From CAIQIA01 sp945861105 (GTDB lineage Bacteria; Cyanobacteriota; Cyanobacteriia; PCC-6307; Cyanobiaceae), in contig CANLCC010000006.1 in assembly GCA_947488815.1 (NCBI GenBank), forward strand, positions 1-64,000: a stretch of DNA of 64,000 bases, given 5' to 3'. The stretch's first letter is position 1, and the number at the start of each line of letters is the position of its first letter. This document shows, piece after piece, positions 33,063 to 41,215 of the stretch. Below the pieces are notes generated by a model. That model was given only the letters and a program-made list of their open reading frames with translations, was not told the origin of the DNA and did no database searches. Made by a program: the position numbers and the translations under genes.

Positions 33063-33573
33063 ACTCCGCCATGCTGCCCGGCCCGCCATGGTTTTGTCAC
33101 CTGCCCGGGCCCTGGTCGTCCTTGCCACGCTGTCGCTCTCGGTTGCCGGCAGCCTGGGGCGGGCCATTCCCATGGCCGAGCAGACCACCACATCCCCACC
33201 CACCCCAGAGCGCTTGGCTCCGGCAGCACAGCAGGGACCGCTGATCACAGTCGAGTCGGATGTGCAGCAGGCGGACAATGTCACGGGGGTCGTGACCGCG
33301 ACGGGAAACGTGCGGGTCCTGTACCCCGAGAAGAAGCTGGTGGCCACCGCCAGGCAGGCCCAGTACTTCACCAAGGAAGGGCGAATCATCCTGAGTGGTG
33401 ATGTTGATGTGGTGCAGGAAGGGGGAAATCGCCTCAAGGCCCAGCGTGTGACCTATCTGGTGCAGGCCGATCGCCTGGTCGCTGATCCATCCTCCGGGGA
33501 TCAGGTGCGCAGCTGGATTCGCCTGCAACGCACAGCTCCGGCTGCCAGCCCGGGGAGGGAAGGGCCGCGATGA
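33049..33573 (+). CDS. LptA/OstA-like periplasmic protein
   Basis: 174 residues from the ATG at 33049; the frame is open upstream to 32749 but that part shadows DUF309. Signal-like hydrophobic N-terminus (about 14-40) followed by an OstA beta-jellyroll region: LITVESDVQQADNVTGVVTATGNV, ARQAQYFTKEGRIILSGDV in pieces. In E. coli LptA bridges LPS transport across the periplasm. It precedes an LptB-like ATPase by a 4-base overlap, supporting the assignment. Confidence 0.82.
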   Translation: MRRPKLRHAARPAMVLSPARALVVLATLSLSVAGSLGRAIPMAEQTTTSPPTPERLAPAAQQGPLITVESDVQQADNVTGVVTATGNVRVLYPEKKLVATARQAQYFTKEGRIILSGDVDVVQEGGNRLKAQRVTYLVQADRLVADPSSGDQVRSWIRLQRTAPAASPGREGPR

Positions 33574-34298
33574 CCCTGGAACTCAACGACGTGCAGCTCA
33601 CCCTGTCGGGCCGTCCGGTGGTGAGGGGTGTGACGCTGCGGCTTCATCCTGCCGAGGTGGTTGGCCTCCTGGGTCCCAACGGGGCCGGCAAGACCACCAC
33701 CTTCAACCTGGTGACGGGCCTGCTCAAGCCTGACCGCGGAGATGTGCGCCTCGAGAACATCTCGATCACTTCTCTTGCCATGCCCGAGCGGGCACGCCGC
33801 GGCATCGGTTATCTCCCCCAGGAGGCCAGTGTCTTCCGTCAACTGAGCGTGCGGGACAATCTACTGATGGCAATGCAGGAAAGCGGTTACCCCTCCGGCC
33901 TGCGGCGCCAGCGACTGGAGGAGCTGATCGACGAATTTCAGCTCGCTCGCTTCTGCCATCGCCTGGGATACCAGCTCTCTGGTGGGGAGCGGCGACGTAC
34001 TGAAGTGGCCCGCGCCCTGGCGGTCGGTCCCCGCGGTCCTCGCTACCTGCTGCTTGATGAGCCCTTCGCCGGTGTCGATCCCCTGGCGGTGCATGATCTG
34101 CAGCAACTGATCCTCAGGCTGCGGGAGCGGGGGGTGGGGATGCTGATCACCGACCACAACGTCCGCGAGACGCTCACCATCACAGACCGGGCCTACATCC
34201 TCACCGATGGGCAGATTCTTGCCGCCGGCGATTCTGCCAGTGTCGCCGCAGACCCGATGGTGCAACGCCATTACCTCGGGGAGGGATTCAGGCTGTGA
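33570..34298 (+). CDS. lptB: LptB-like ABC transporter ATPase
   Basis: 242 residues. Walker A GPNGAGKTT, Q-loop GYLPQEASVFRQLSV, signature LSGGERRRTEVARAL, Walker B YLLLDEPFAGVDPLAV, H-loop ITDHNVRETL. The PQEASVFRQL and DHNVRETL wording is diagnostic for LptB rather than branched-chain amino acid ATPases. Energises lipopolysaccharide extraction with LptF/G. Overlaps both neighbours by 4 bases. Confidence 0.93.
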   Translation: MTLELNDVQLTLSGRPVVRGVTLRLHPAEVVGLLGPNGAGKTTTFNLVTGLLKPDRGDVRLENISITSLAMPERARRGIGYLPQEASVFRQLSVRDNLLMAMQESGYPSGLRRQRLEELIDEFQLARFCHRLGYQLSGGERRRTEVARALAVGPRGPRYLLLDEPFAGVDPLAVHDLQQLILRLRERGVGMLITDHNVRETLTITDRAYILTDGQILAAGDSASVAADPMVQRHYLGEGFRL

Positions 34299-35509
34299 CA
34301 CGGCTGCTCGAACCTCTGCCCCTCCAGGGTCCCCTCGGCCTTGCCCGCAGAGCGTTGGGCCAGGGGCGCCAACTGTGGCGACGGCTGCCGATCATGGATC
34401 GCTGGCTGATGGGCGAACTGATCGGGCCACTGCTGTTCGGCGTGGCGGCTTTCACGGCGGTGACGCTTTCGGTGGGTGTGGTCTTCGATCTTGTGCGCAA
34501 GGTGGCCGAAGCCGGACTTGCCCTTGATGTGGCCCTGCGGGTGCTGCTGCTGAAGCTCCCAGGATTTCTGGTGCTGTCTTTCCCGATGGCCACGCTCATG
34601 GCGACCCTGCTGGCCTACAGCCGCCTCTCCGGCGGCAGCGAATTGACGGCCCTGCGCAGCATCGGTGTCTCGACCAGCCGTTTCCTCGTCCCCGCCATCG
34701 TTCTGGCAGGGCTGATGAGCCTGCTGACCTTCGTGTTCAATGACGTGATCGTTCCTCCGGCCAACAGGGCCGGCTACGTGACACTGCATCGGGCCATCGG
34801 CCGCAGCATCGACTCAGAAAAGGGTGAGAACATCATCTATCCCCGCTACGGCCGGGTCACCGATGCCATCGACAACGACAAGGAGCGCCTGACGCAGCTG
34901 TTCTATGCCCGCGAGTTCCGGGAGGGAGCCATGCGTGACGTGACGGTCCTTGACTTCAGTCGGGGGGGGCAGCGGCAGATGCTGCAGGCGGCCACCGCTC
35001 GATTCGAGCCTGTCAGCGGCCAGTGGGAATTTCTGAATGGGACGATCGTCAACTTCGGCGACCTGGACGGGAACACGACGACCGCCAAGTTCGATCGTTA
35101 CCTCTATCCCCTGGTCAATGATCCGCTGGAGTTGGCCGAGCTGCCCAAGGACGCCAACAACATGACCGTGGCCCAGGCCCGGCAGGGGCTGAGCGTCCTT
35201 GAGCGGGCCGGTGACCGCAAGGAAGCCCGCAAGTTGCGGGTGCGCATCCAGGAAAAGTTCTCCTTTCCAGCCATCTGTCTTGTCTTTGGATTGATCGGTG
35301 CCAGCCTCGGAGCCAGGCCCACCGGCCGCACGAGCCGCAGCCAGGGCTTCGGCATCAGCGTCCTGCTGATCTTCCTGTACTACCTCCTGGCCTTCGTCTC
35401 CAGCTCCCTGGGGGTCAAGGGCACCGTGGCGCCATTTGTCTCGGCCTGGTCACCTGTGGCCATCGGCCTGCTCGGCGGCCTCTGGCTGCTGCGGGGGGCC
35501 AGCCGCTGA
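34295..35509 (+). CDS. LptF/LptG family permease (YjgP/YjgQ)
   Basis: 404 residues from a GTG (GTGA overlap with lptB). After ~35 extra residues come the family's RWLMGELIGPLLFGVAAFTAV helix, two more helices, a periplasmic jellyroll domain (about 160-290) and three C-terminal helices (ICLVFGLIGASLGARP, GISVLLIFLYYLLAFVSSSLG, VAIGLLGGLWLL). Cyanobacteria generally carry a single LptF/G-type gene, and only one is seen here, so a homodimer is likely (inference). Confidence 0.9.
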   Translation: MTRLLEPLPLQGPLGLARRALGQGRQLWRRLPIMDRWLMGELIGPLLFGVAAFTAVTLSVGVVFDLVRKVAEAGLALDVALRVLLLKLPGFLVLSFPMATLMATLLAYSRLSGGSELTALRSIGVSTSRFLVPAIVLAGLMSLLTFVFNDVIVPPANRAGYVTLHRAIGRSIDSEKGENIIYPRYGRVTDAIDNDKERLTQLFYAREFREGAMRDVTVLDFSRGGQRQMLQAATARFEPVSGQWEFLNGTIVNFGDLDGNTTTAKFDRYLYPLVNDPLELAELPKDANNMTVAQARQGLSVLERAGDRKEARKLRVRIQEKFSFPAICLVFGLIGASLGARPTGRTSRSQGFGISVLLIFLYYLLAFVSSSLGVKGTVAPFVSAWSPVAIGLLGGLWLLRGASR

Positions 35510-35536
35510 CTTAGACCTGTACGGTCCGCGGCCCCT

Positions 35537-36484
35537 TTGGTGTTCGACGATCCTGTTCTGCTGCTTGGCCTGCTGGCCTTCGCCAGCCTGCTGCTGGCCC
35601 TGCCCCTGGCGTTCTGGTCCCTGTCGGGAGGGCGGGAAGCCCCAGCGTCGCCCCTGGTCAGGGCCCTCGTGGTGGTCGCCAACCTGCTGCTGACCAGCCA
35701 GCTGCTGTTGCGCTGGATCGGCTCCGGACACTTCCCCGTGAGCAACCTCTACGAGTCCCTCTGCTTCCTGGCCTGGGGATGCACCTTCACCCAGTTGCTG
35801 GTCGAACGCAGCTGGCCTTCACCCGTGGTGCCGGCAGCTGCGACCCCGATGGCCCTGGTGAGTGTGGCGTTTGCCAGTTTCGCCCTGCCGGGGTCGCTCC
35901 ATGACGCCGCCCCCCTCGTGCCCGCGCTGCGGTCGAGCTGGCTGGTGATGCACGTGAGCGTGATCATGATGAGTTACGCCGCTCTCACGGTGGGATCGCT
36001 GCTGTCGATGGCCGTTCTGGTGGTCGACCGTGGTCAGGCCATCGATCTGCGCAGCAGCTCGATCGGCAGCGGTGGCTTCCGGCGTGCCGTCGCCGGATCG
36101 GTCGCCGGATCCGTCGCCGTGGTTGAACCACCGGCACAGCTGGAGCTGCGCCAGGTGAGTATTCCCCTGGCCGAGCGGCTCGACAGCCTGAGTTATCGCA
36201 CGATCACGGTGGGCTTTCTGCTGCTGACCGTGGGAATCATCAGTGGAGCCGTCTGGGCCAATGAAGCCTGGGGGAGCTGGTGGAGCTGGGACCCCAAGGA
36301 GACCTGGGCGCTGATCTGCTGGCTGGTGTATGCGGCCTACCTGCATGCACGACTGACCCGCGGCTGGCAAGGGCGGAAGCCGGCCCTGCTGGCCATGGCG
36401 GGTCTTGTCGTGATCGTTGTCTGTTACATCGGCGTCAACCTTCTCGGGATCGGCCTGCACAGCTATGGCTGGTTCTTCGACTGA
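35537..36484 (+). CDS. ccsA: System II cytochrome c biogenesis protein CcsA (ResC/CcsB-type)
   Basis: 315 residues from a GTG. Integral membrane heme-handling subunit of the cytochrome c synthase. The WWD heme-binding motif is present (WGSWWSWDPKETWAL), with flanking histidines (VMHVSV before it, GIGLHSYGWFF at the C-terminus). About eight helices. It attaches heme to cytochromes f, c6 and c550 with its partner Ccs1, which is not in this window. Nomenclature varies: annotation pipelines call this family CcsB. Confidence 0.93.
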   Translation: MVFDDPVLLLGLLAFASLLLALPLAFWSLSGGREAPASPLVRALVVVANLLLTSQLLLRWIGSGHFPVSNLYESLCFLAWGCTFTQLLVERSWPSPVVPAAATPMALVSVAFASFALPGSLHDAAPLVPALRSSWLVMHVSVIMMSYAALTVGSLLSMAVLVVDRGQAIDLRSSSIGSGGFRRAVAGSVAGSVAVVEPPAQLELRQVSIPLAERLDSLSYRTITVGFLLLTVGIISGAVWANEAWGSWWSWDPKETWALICWLVYAAYLHARLTRGWQGRKPALLAMAGLVVIVVCYIGVNLLGIGLHSYGWFFD

Positions 36485-36499
36485 TCGGCCTGGGCGGCC

Positions 36500-37183
36500 T
36501 CAGGCCGCCACGGCCACGGGCCGGCGGCTGTTGCGGATGCCTTCGATGGCGCCGGCATAGTCGGGAGCATTGAAGACCGCCGACCCTGCCACAAGCGCAT
36601 TGGCACCTGCCTCGATGAGCTGCCAGGCATTGGCCGCCTTGACGCCGCCGTCCACCTCGATCCAGGGATCAAGGCCACGCTCGTCGCAGAGGCTGCGCAG
36701 GCGGCGCACCTTATCCACCGCAGAGGGAATGAAGCTCTGGCCGCCAAAGCCAGGGTTGACGCTCATGATCAGGATGATGTCGCAGAGCTCCAGGCAGTAC
36801 TCGAGGGTGTCGAGGGGAGTGCTGGGGTTGAGCACGGCACCGGCTTTCACGCCCAGGTCGCGGATCTGGCTGAGGTTGCGGTGGAGGTGCGGACAGGCTT
36901 CGACCTGAACCGTGATGTGGTCGGCGCCGGCCTTGGCGAAATCGGCGACGTAACGCTCGGGCTCGACGATCATCAGGTGGACGTCGAGGGGCTTCTGGGT
37001 CACGGGCCGGAGGGCTTCCACGACCAGGGGACCGATGGTGATGTTGGGGACGAAGCGACCGTCCATCACGTCCACGTGGATCCAGTCGGCTCCGGCCTGG
37101 TCGACCGCCCGGACATCGTCACCGAGACGAGAGAAGTCTGCCGAGAGGATCGACGGAGCGATGACGAGCGATTTCTGGGTCAT
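36500..37183 (-). CDS. rpe: Ribulose-phosphate 3-epimerase
   Basis: 227-residue TIM barrel. Signatures: IAPSILSADFSRLGDDV, VDVMDGRFVPNITIGP (metal Asp), HLMIVEPERY, VNPGFGGQSFIP and EVDGGVK. Interconverts ribulose-5-phosphate and xylulose-5-phosphate in the Calvin and pentose phosphate cycles. It is divergent from glpX, another Calvin gene. Confidence 0.97.
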   Translation of the reverse strand: MTQKSLVIAPSILSADFSRLGDDVRAVDQAGADWIHVDVMDGRFVPNITIGPLVVEALRPVTQKPLDVHLMIVEPERYVADFAKAGADHITVQVEACPHLHRNLSQIRDLGVKAGAVLNPSTPLDTLEYCLELCDIILIMSVNPGFGGQSFIPSAVDKVRRLRSLCDERGLDPWIEVDGGVKAANAWQLIEAGANALVAGSAVFNAPDYAGAIEGIRNSRRPVAVAA

Positions 37184-37300
37184 GGCCTGGCCGTTGCGCC
37201 AGGGGATTGTACGGGCCCGGCCTGCCCATCTCGCTGATACAGTTGCGCGCGCCTCCGCCAGCGGGCAGGGGCCAAGCCGTCGTCCCTAGCCTCCCTCCCC

Positions 37301-38305
37301 TTGGACCGCACTCTCATCCAGGAAATTCTCGAAGTCGTCGAGCAGGCCGCCATCGCCTCTGCACGACTGACGGGCCATGGCAAGAAGAACGAGGCCGACG
37401 AGGCCGCCGTTGAGGCCATGCGCGCCCGCATGGGGCAGATCGCCATGCAGGGCCGCATCGTCATCGGCGAAGGCGAGCGTGACGAGGCCCCCATGCTGTA
37501 CATCGGCGAAGAAGTGGGCACCGGCACCGGTCCCGGTGTTGATTTCGCTGTGGATCCCTGCGAAGGAACCAACCTCTGCGCCTATGCCCAGGACGGCTCG
37601 ATGGCGGTGCTCGCCGCCTCCGACCGCGGCGGGCTGTTCAACGCCCCTGACTTCTACATGAACAAGCTGGCCGCTCCCCCGGCCGCCAAGGGCAAGGTCG
37701 ATATCCGCAAGAGCCCCACGGAAAACCTCCGCATCCTTGCCGACTGCCTCGGCCTCGGCATCGATGAACTGGTCGTGGTCTGCATGGACCGCGGTCGCCA
37801 CAAGGGACTGATCGCCGAGATCCATGCCGCCGGCGCGCGGGTCAAGACCATCAGCGACGGTGACGTGAGCGCCGCCATCGCCTGCGGCTTCGAGGGCACC
37901 GGCACCCATTGCCTGATGGGGATCGGCGCCGCCCCCGAGGGGGTGATCTCGGCCGCCGCCCTGCGCTGCCTGGGCGGTCACTTCCAGGGTCAGCTCGTCT
38001 ACGACCCGGCGGTGGCCCAGACCAAGGAATGGGAGGGTCTGACCCGCGAGGGCAACCTGGCCCGCCTGGCGGAGATGGGCATCAGCGACCCTGACAAGGT
38101 GTACGAGGCCGACGAGCTCGCCAGCGGTGAGCATGTGGTGTTCGCCGCCACCGGCATCACCGACGGCCTGCTCTTCCGGGGGGTGAAATTCGAGACCGAC
38201 TGTGTCCGCACCAGCAGCCTGGTGATTTCGTCCCTCGACAGCACCGCGCGTTTCACCGACACTGTGCACATCAACCCCGGAGCCCAGCGCGTCGCCCTGC
38301 GCTGA
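37301..38305 (+). CDS. glpX: Class II fructose-1,6-/sedoheptulose-1,7-bisphosphatase
   Basis: 334 residues from a TTG; the start is set by the family opening MDRTLIQEILEVVEQAAIASA read in parts. GlpX-type lithium-sensitive phosphatase with metal-binding segments GEGERDEAPMLYIGEEVG and DPCEGTNLCAY, and DGDVSAAIACGF. In cyanobacteria this dual-function enzyme provides the Calvin-cycle FBPase and SBPase steps. Followed by a strong hairpin before hemA. Confidence 0.96.
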   Translation: MDRTLIQEILEVVEQAAIASARLTGHGKKNEADEAAVEAMRARMGQIAMQGRIVIGEGERDEAPMLYIGEEVGTGTGPGVDFAVDPCEGTNLCAYAQDGSMAVLAASDRGGLFNAPDFYMNKLAAPPAAKGKVDIRKSPTENLRILADCLGLGIDELVVVCMDRGRHKGLIAEIHAAGARVKTISDGDVSAAIACGFEGTGTHCLMGIGAAPEGVISAAALRCLGGHFQGQLVYDPAVAQTKEWEGLTREGNLARLAEMGISDPDKVYEADELASGEHVVFAATGITDGLLFRGVKFETDCVRTSSLVISSLDSTARFTDTVHINPGAQRVALR

Positions 38306-38316
38306 CCCCAGCCCAG

Positions 38317-38343
38317 CCGGAGGCAGCCTCTCGCTGCCTCCGG
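38317..38343 (+). terminator. 11-bp perfect hairpin between glpX and hemA
   Basis: CCGGAGGCAGC (38317-38327) pairs fully with GCTGCCTCCGG (38333-38343) around a 5-base loop. It begins 12 bases after the glpX stop and ends 25 bases before the hemA ATG. No T run follows, so it could be a factor-independent-like terminator, an mRNA 3'-end stabiliser, or a leader structure controlling hemA. Confidence 0.6.
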
Positions 38344-38368
38344 ATCCCGGCCCCAACCCATCGGACGC

Positions 38369-39706
38369 ATGCATCTAGCCGTCGTCGGGCTCAGCCATCG
38401 AACGGCTCCCGTGGAGATCCGGGAACGGCTGAGCATCCCAGAACATTCCCTGGCCAGTTCCCTCCAGAGCCTTCGCGCCGACGATCAGGTCCTGGAGGCC
38501 TCCATCCTCAGCACCTGCAACCGGCTGGAGATCTACAGCCTGTTGCGTACCCCCGCCGAAGGGGTCGAAGCCATTCGGCAGTTCCTGTCGATCCACAGCG
38601 GTCTGCCGGGGGATGACCTCAATCCCCATCTGTTCGCCCTTCACCACGAAGAGGCGATTCAGCATCTGCTGCGGGTGAGTGCCGGGCTCGACAGCCTGGT
38701 GCTTGGCGAAGGGCAGATCCTGAGCCAGGTCAAGAAGATGGTGCGGCTCGGGCAGGATCACCGCTCGATCGGACCGATCCTCAACAGGCTGCTCACCCAG
38801 GCCGTCAGCACCGGCAAGCGCGTACGCAGCGAAACCCGCCTGGGCAGCGGCGCCGTCTCGATCAGTTCGGCGGCCGTCGAACTGGCGCAGCTCAAGGTGG
38901 GCCAGGAACAGGGCTTCGATGAACTGCTGCCCCTCTGCGATGAGCGCATCACCGTGGTGGGCGCCGGCCGCATGGCCCGATTGCTGATTCAGCATCTCCA
39001 GGCCAAGGGGGCCCGAAGGCTGGTGCTGATCAACCGCACGGTCAGCCGGGCCGAAGAGCTGGCCCGCAGCTTTCCCGACCTGCCCATCCGCTGCCTGGGC
39101 CTCGATCAGCTTGACCTGCAGCTGCGGGAGGCCACGCTCCTGTTCACCAGCACCGGGGCTGATGAACCGATCATCAGCCGCCAGCGCCTGGATGGTCTGC
39201 CGCGTCACCAGAGGCTGATGCTCGTGGACATCGGGGTCCCCCGCAACATCAGCTCTGACGCCGCCCAGGCGCGGCTGGTGAGCTGTTACGACGTGGATGA
39301 CCTCCAGGAGGTGGTCGACCGTAACCAGGCAGCCCGGCGCGAGATCGCCGAACAGGCCGAGGCCCTGCTGGCGGAGGACCAGAGGGCCTTCCTCGACTGG
39401 TGGGAGGGCCTCGAGGCGGTACCGACCATCAACCGATTGCGCCGGCACCTGGATTCCCTCCGGGAGCAAGAGCTGGTGAAGGCCCTCAGCCGCATGGGTC
39501 CCGACTTTTCCGAGCGGGAGCGCAAGGTGGTGGAAGCCCTCAGCAAGGGGATCATCAACAAGGTGCTGCATGGCCCCACCACCGCCCTCAGGGCGCCCCA
39601 GACGCGGGCCCAGCGCCTTGGATCGATGGACGCCCTCGAACGGCTCTTCGACCTGCAGGCGGTCGTGGATGACGAGGCCGGCTCGTCGGCGGCGGGGGGG
39701 GACTGA
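38369..39706 (+). CDS. hemA: Glutamyl-tRNA reductase
   Basis: 445 residues. NADPH-dependent reduction of Glu-tRNA to glutamate-1-semialdehyde, first committed step to heme, chlorophyll and bilins. The catalytic cysteine is in LSTCNRLEIY, with VVGLSHRTAPVEIRE, LGEGQILSQVK and the NADPH-binding VVGAGRMARL. C-terminal dimerisation helices present. Commonly feedback-inhibited by heme. Placed next to glpX and glgC, a frequent order in picocyanobacteria (from memory). Confidence 0.97.
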   Translation: MHLAVVGLSHRTAPVEIRERLSIPEHSLASSLQSLRADDQVLEASILSTCNRLEIYSLLRTPAEGVEAIRQFLSIHSGLPGDDLNPHLFALHHEEAIQHLLRVSAGLDSLVLGEGQILSQVKKMVRLGQDHRSIGPILNRLLTQAVSTGKRVRSETRLGSGAVSISSAAVELAQLKVGQEQGFDELLPLCDERITVVGAGRMARLLIQHLQAKGARRLVLINRTVSRAEELARSFPDLPIRCLGLDQLDLQLREATLLFTSTGADEPIISRQRLDGLPRHQRLMLVDIGVPRNISSDAAQARLVSCYDVDDLQEVVDRNQAARREIAEQAEALLAEDQRAFLDWWEGLEAVPTINRLRRHLDSLREQELVKALSRMGPDFSERERKVVEALSKGIINKVLHGPTTALRAPQTRAQRLGSMDALERLFDLQAVVDDEAGSSAAGGD

Positions 39707-39797
39707 CCCCCTGGCCAGCCACGGATGCTGAGAAGATCGTGGATGGCTTGCGGTCTTGGAGGGTGGTCCTGCAGAGTGTCGGCGTTGATGGGGTTGC

Positions 39798-41093
39798 ATG
39801 AAACGAGTCCTGGCGATCATCCTGGGGGGCGGGGCCGGCACACGCCTCTTTCCCCTCACCAAGATGCGGGCCAAACCGGCGGTCCCCCTGGCCGGTAAAT
39901 ATCGTCTGATCGATATTCCCGTCAGCAACTGCATCAACAGCGGGATCAACAAGATCTATGTGCTGACGCAGTTCAACAGTGCTTCCCTGAACAGGCACCT
40001 CAGTCAGACCTACAACCTGTCCTCAGCCTTTGGCCAGGGCTTTGTCGAGGTGCTGGCAGCACAGCAGACCCCCGATAGCCCCTCCTGGTTCGAGGGAACG
40101 GCCGATGCGGTCCGCAAGTACGAATGGCTGTTCCAGGAATGGGACGTCGACCAGGTGGTGATTCTCTCCGGCGATCAGCTCTACCGGATGGATTACCGCC
40201 TCTTCGTCGATGAACACATTCAGAGCGGCGCCGACCTCACCGTGGCGGCCCTGCCCGTCGACGAGGCCCAGGCCGAGGGCTTTGGTCTGATGCGCACCGA
40301 TGCCCAGGGCTGGATCCGCGAATTCCGCGAAAAGCCCAAGGGCGCCGACCTGCTGGCGATGCGCGTTGACACCCAGGCCCTCGGTCTTAGTGTCGACGAA
40401 GCGGTCAAGCGGCCGTATCTGGCGTCCATGGGCATTTACGTCTTCCGTCGAGACGTGCTGTTCAATCTGCTCGCCCAGAACCCCACGGCCACCGACTTCG
40501 GCAAGGAGATCATTCCCCAGGCCCTTGGCACTGGACTGGCCCTGCGGTCGTACCTGTTTGATGATTACTGGGAAGACATCGGTACGATCCGCGCCTTCTA
40601 TGAGGCCAATCTTGCCCTCACGGTGCAGCCGACTCCTCCCTTCTCGTTCTACGACAAACAGTTTCCGATCTACACCCGACCCCGCTACCTGCCCCCCTCC
40701 AAACTGCAGGATGCCCAGGTCACGGAATCGATCATCGGCGAAGGGTCACTGTTGAAGGCCTGCAGCATTCACCACTGTGTGCTGGGGATCCGCAGCCGCA
40801 TCGGCGATGACGTGGTCTTGAAGGACAGCCTGGTGATGGGGGCTGATTTCTATGAATCCAATGAAGAGCGGGCAATCCTGAGCGAGCGCGGCGGCATCCC
40901 CGTCGGCGTCGGACAGGGCACCACGGTGCAGCGGGCCATCCTCGACAAGAACGTGCGGATCGGCCGCAACGTTTCGATCATCAACAAGGACCGTGTCGAC
41001 GAAGCGGACAGACCCGACCAGGGCTTCTACATCCGCAACGGCATCGTGGTCTGCGTCAAGGGGGCAACGATCCCCGACAACACGGTGATCTGA
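39798..41093 (+). CDS. glgC: Glucose-1-phosphate adenylyltransferase (ADP-glucose pyrophosphorylase)
   Basis: 431 residues. Makes ADP-glucose for glycogen. Nucleotide-binding GGGAGTRLFPLTKMRAKPAV start, IPVSNCINSG, substrate region GTADAVRKYEW and C-terminal left-handed beta-helix with hexapeptide repeats (GVGQGTTVQRAILDKNVRIG). The C-terminal Lys used for 3-phosphoglycerate activation falls in NKDRVDEADRP. Cyanobacterial enzymes are activated by 3PGA and inhibited by phosphate. Confidence 0.97.
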   Translation: MKRVLAIILGGGAGTRLFPLTKMRAKPAVPLAGKYRLIDIPVSNCINSGINKIYVLTQFNSASLNRHLSQTYNLSSAFGQGFVEVLAAQQTPDSPSWFEGTADAVRKYEWLFQEWDVDQVVILSGDQLYRMDYRLFVDEHIQSGADLTVAALPVDEAQAEGFGLMRTDAQGWIREFREKPKGADLLAMRVDTQALGLSVDEAVKRPYLASMGIYVFRRDVLFNLLAQNPTATDFGKEIIPQALGTGLALRSYLFDDYWEDIGTIRAFYEANLALTVQPTPPFSFYDKQFPIYTRPRYLPPSKLQDAQVTESIIGEGSLLKACSIHHCVLGIRSRIGDDVVLKDSLVMGADFYESNEERAILSERGGIPVGVGQGTTVQRAILDKNVRIGRNVSIINKDRVDEADRPDQGFYIRNGIVVCVKGATIPDNTVI

Positions 41094-41104
41094 GCGTCTG
41101 GATG

Positions 41105-41135
41105 GGCGAGCCCCCCCCCCGACGGGGGCGAGACG
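41105..41135 (+). terminator. Candidate C10-containing hairpin after glgC
   Basis: A run of ten C (41111-41120) is followed by GACGGGGGC, so GCCCCC or CCCCC can pair with GGGGG(C) around a short loop. It starts about 15 bases after the glgC stop. No T run follows, so termination is only plausible; the homopolymer could also be a slippage or sequencing-difficulty spot. Confidence 0.35.
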
Positions 41136-41215
41136 GAAAGGAATCCTGCATCTCCAGCCGTCACGCCCCGGTCTTGGCACACTGCCGATGAACCGTCTCC
41201 ACCTCAGGCACGGCC

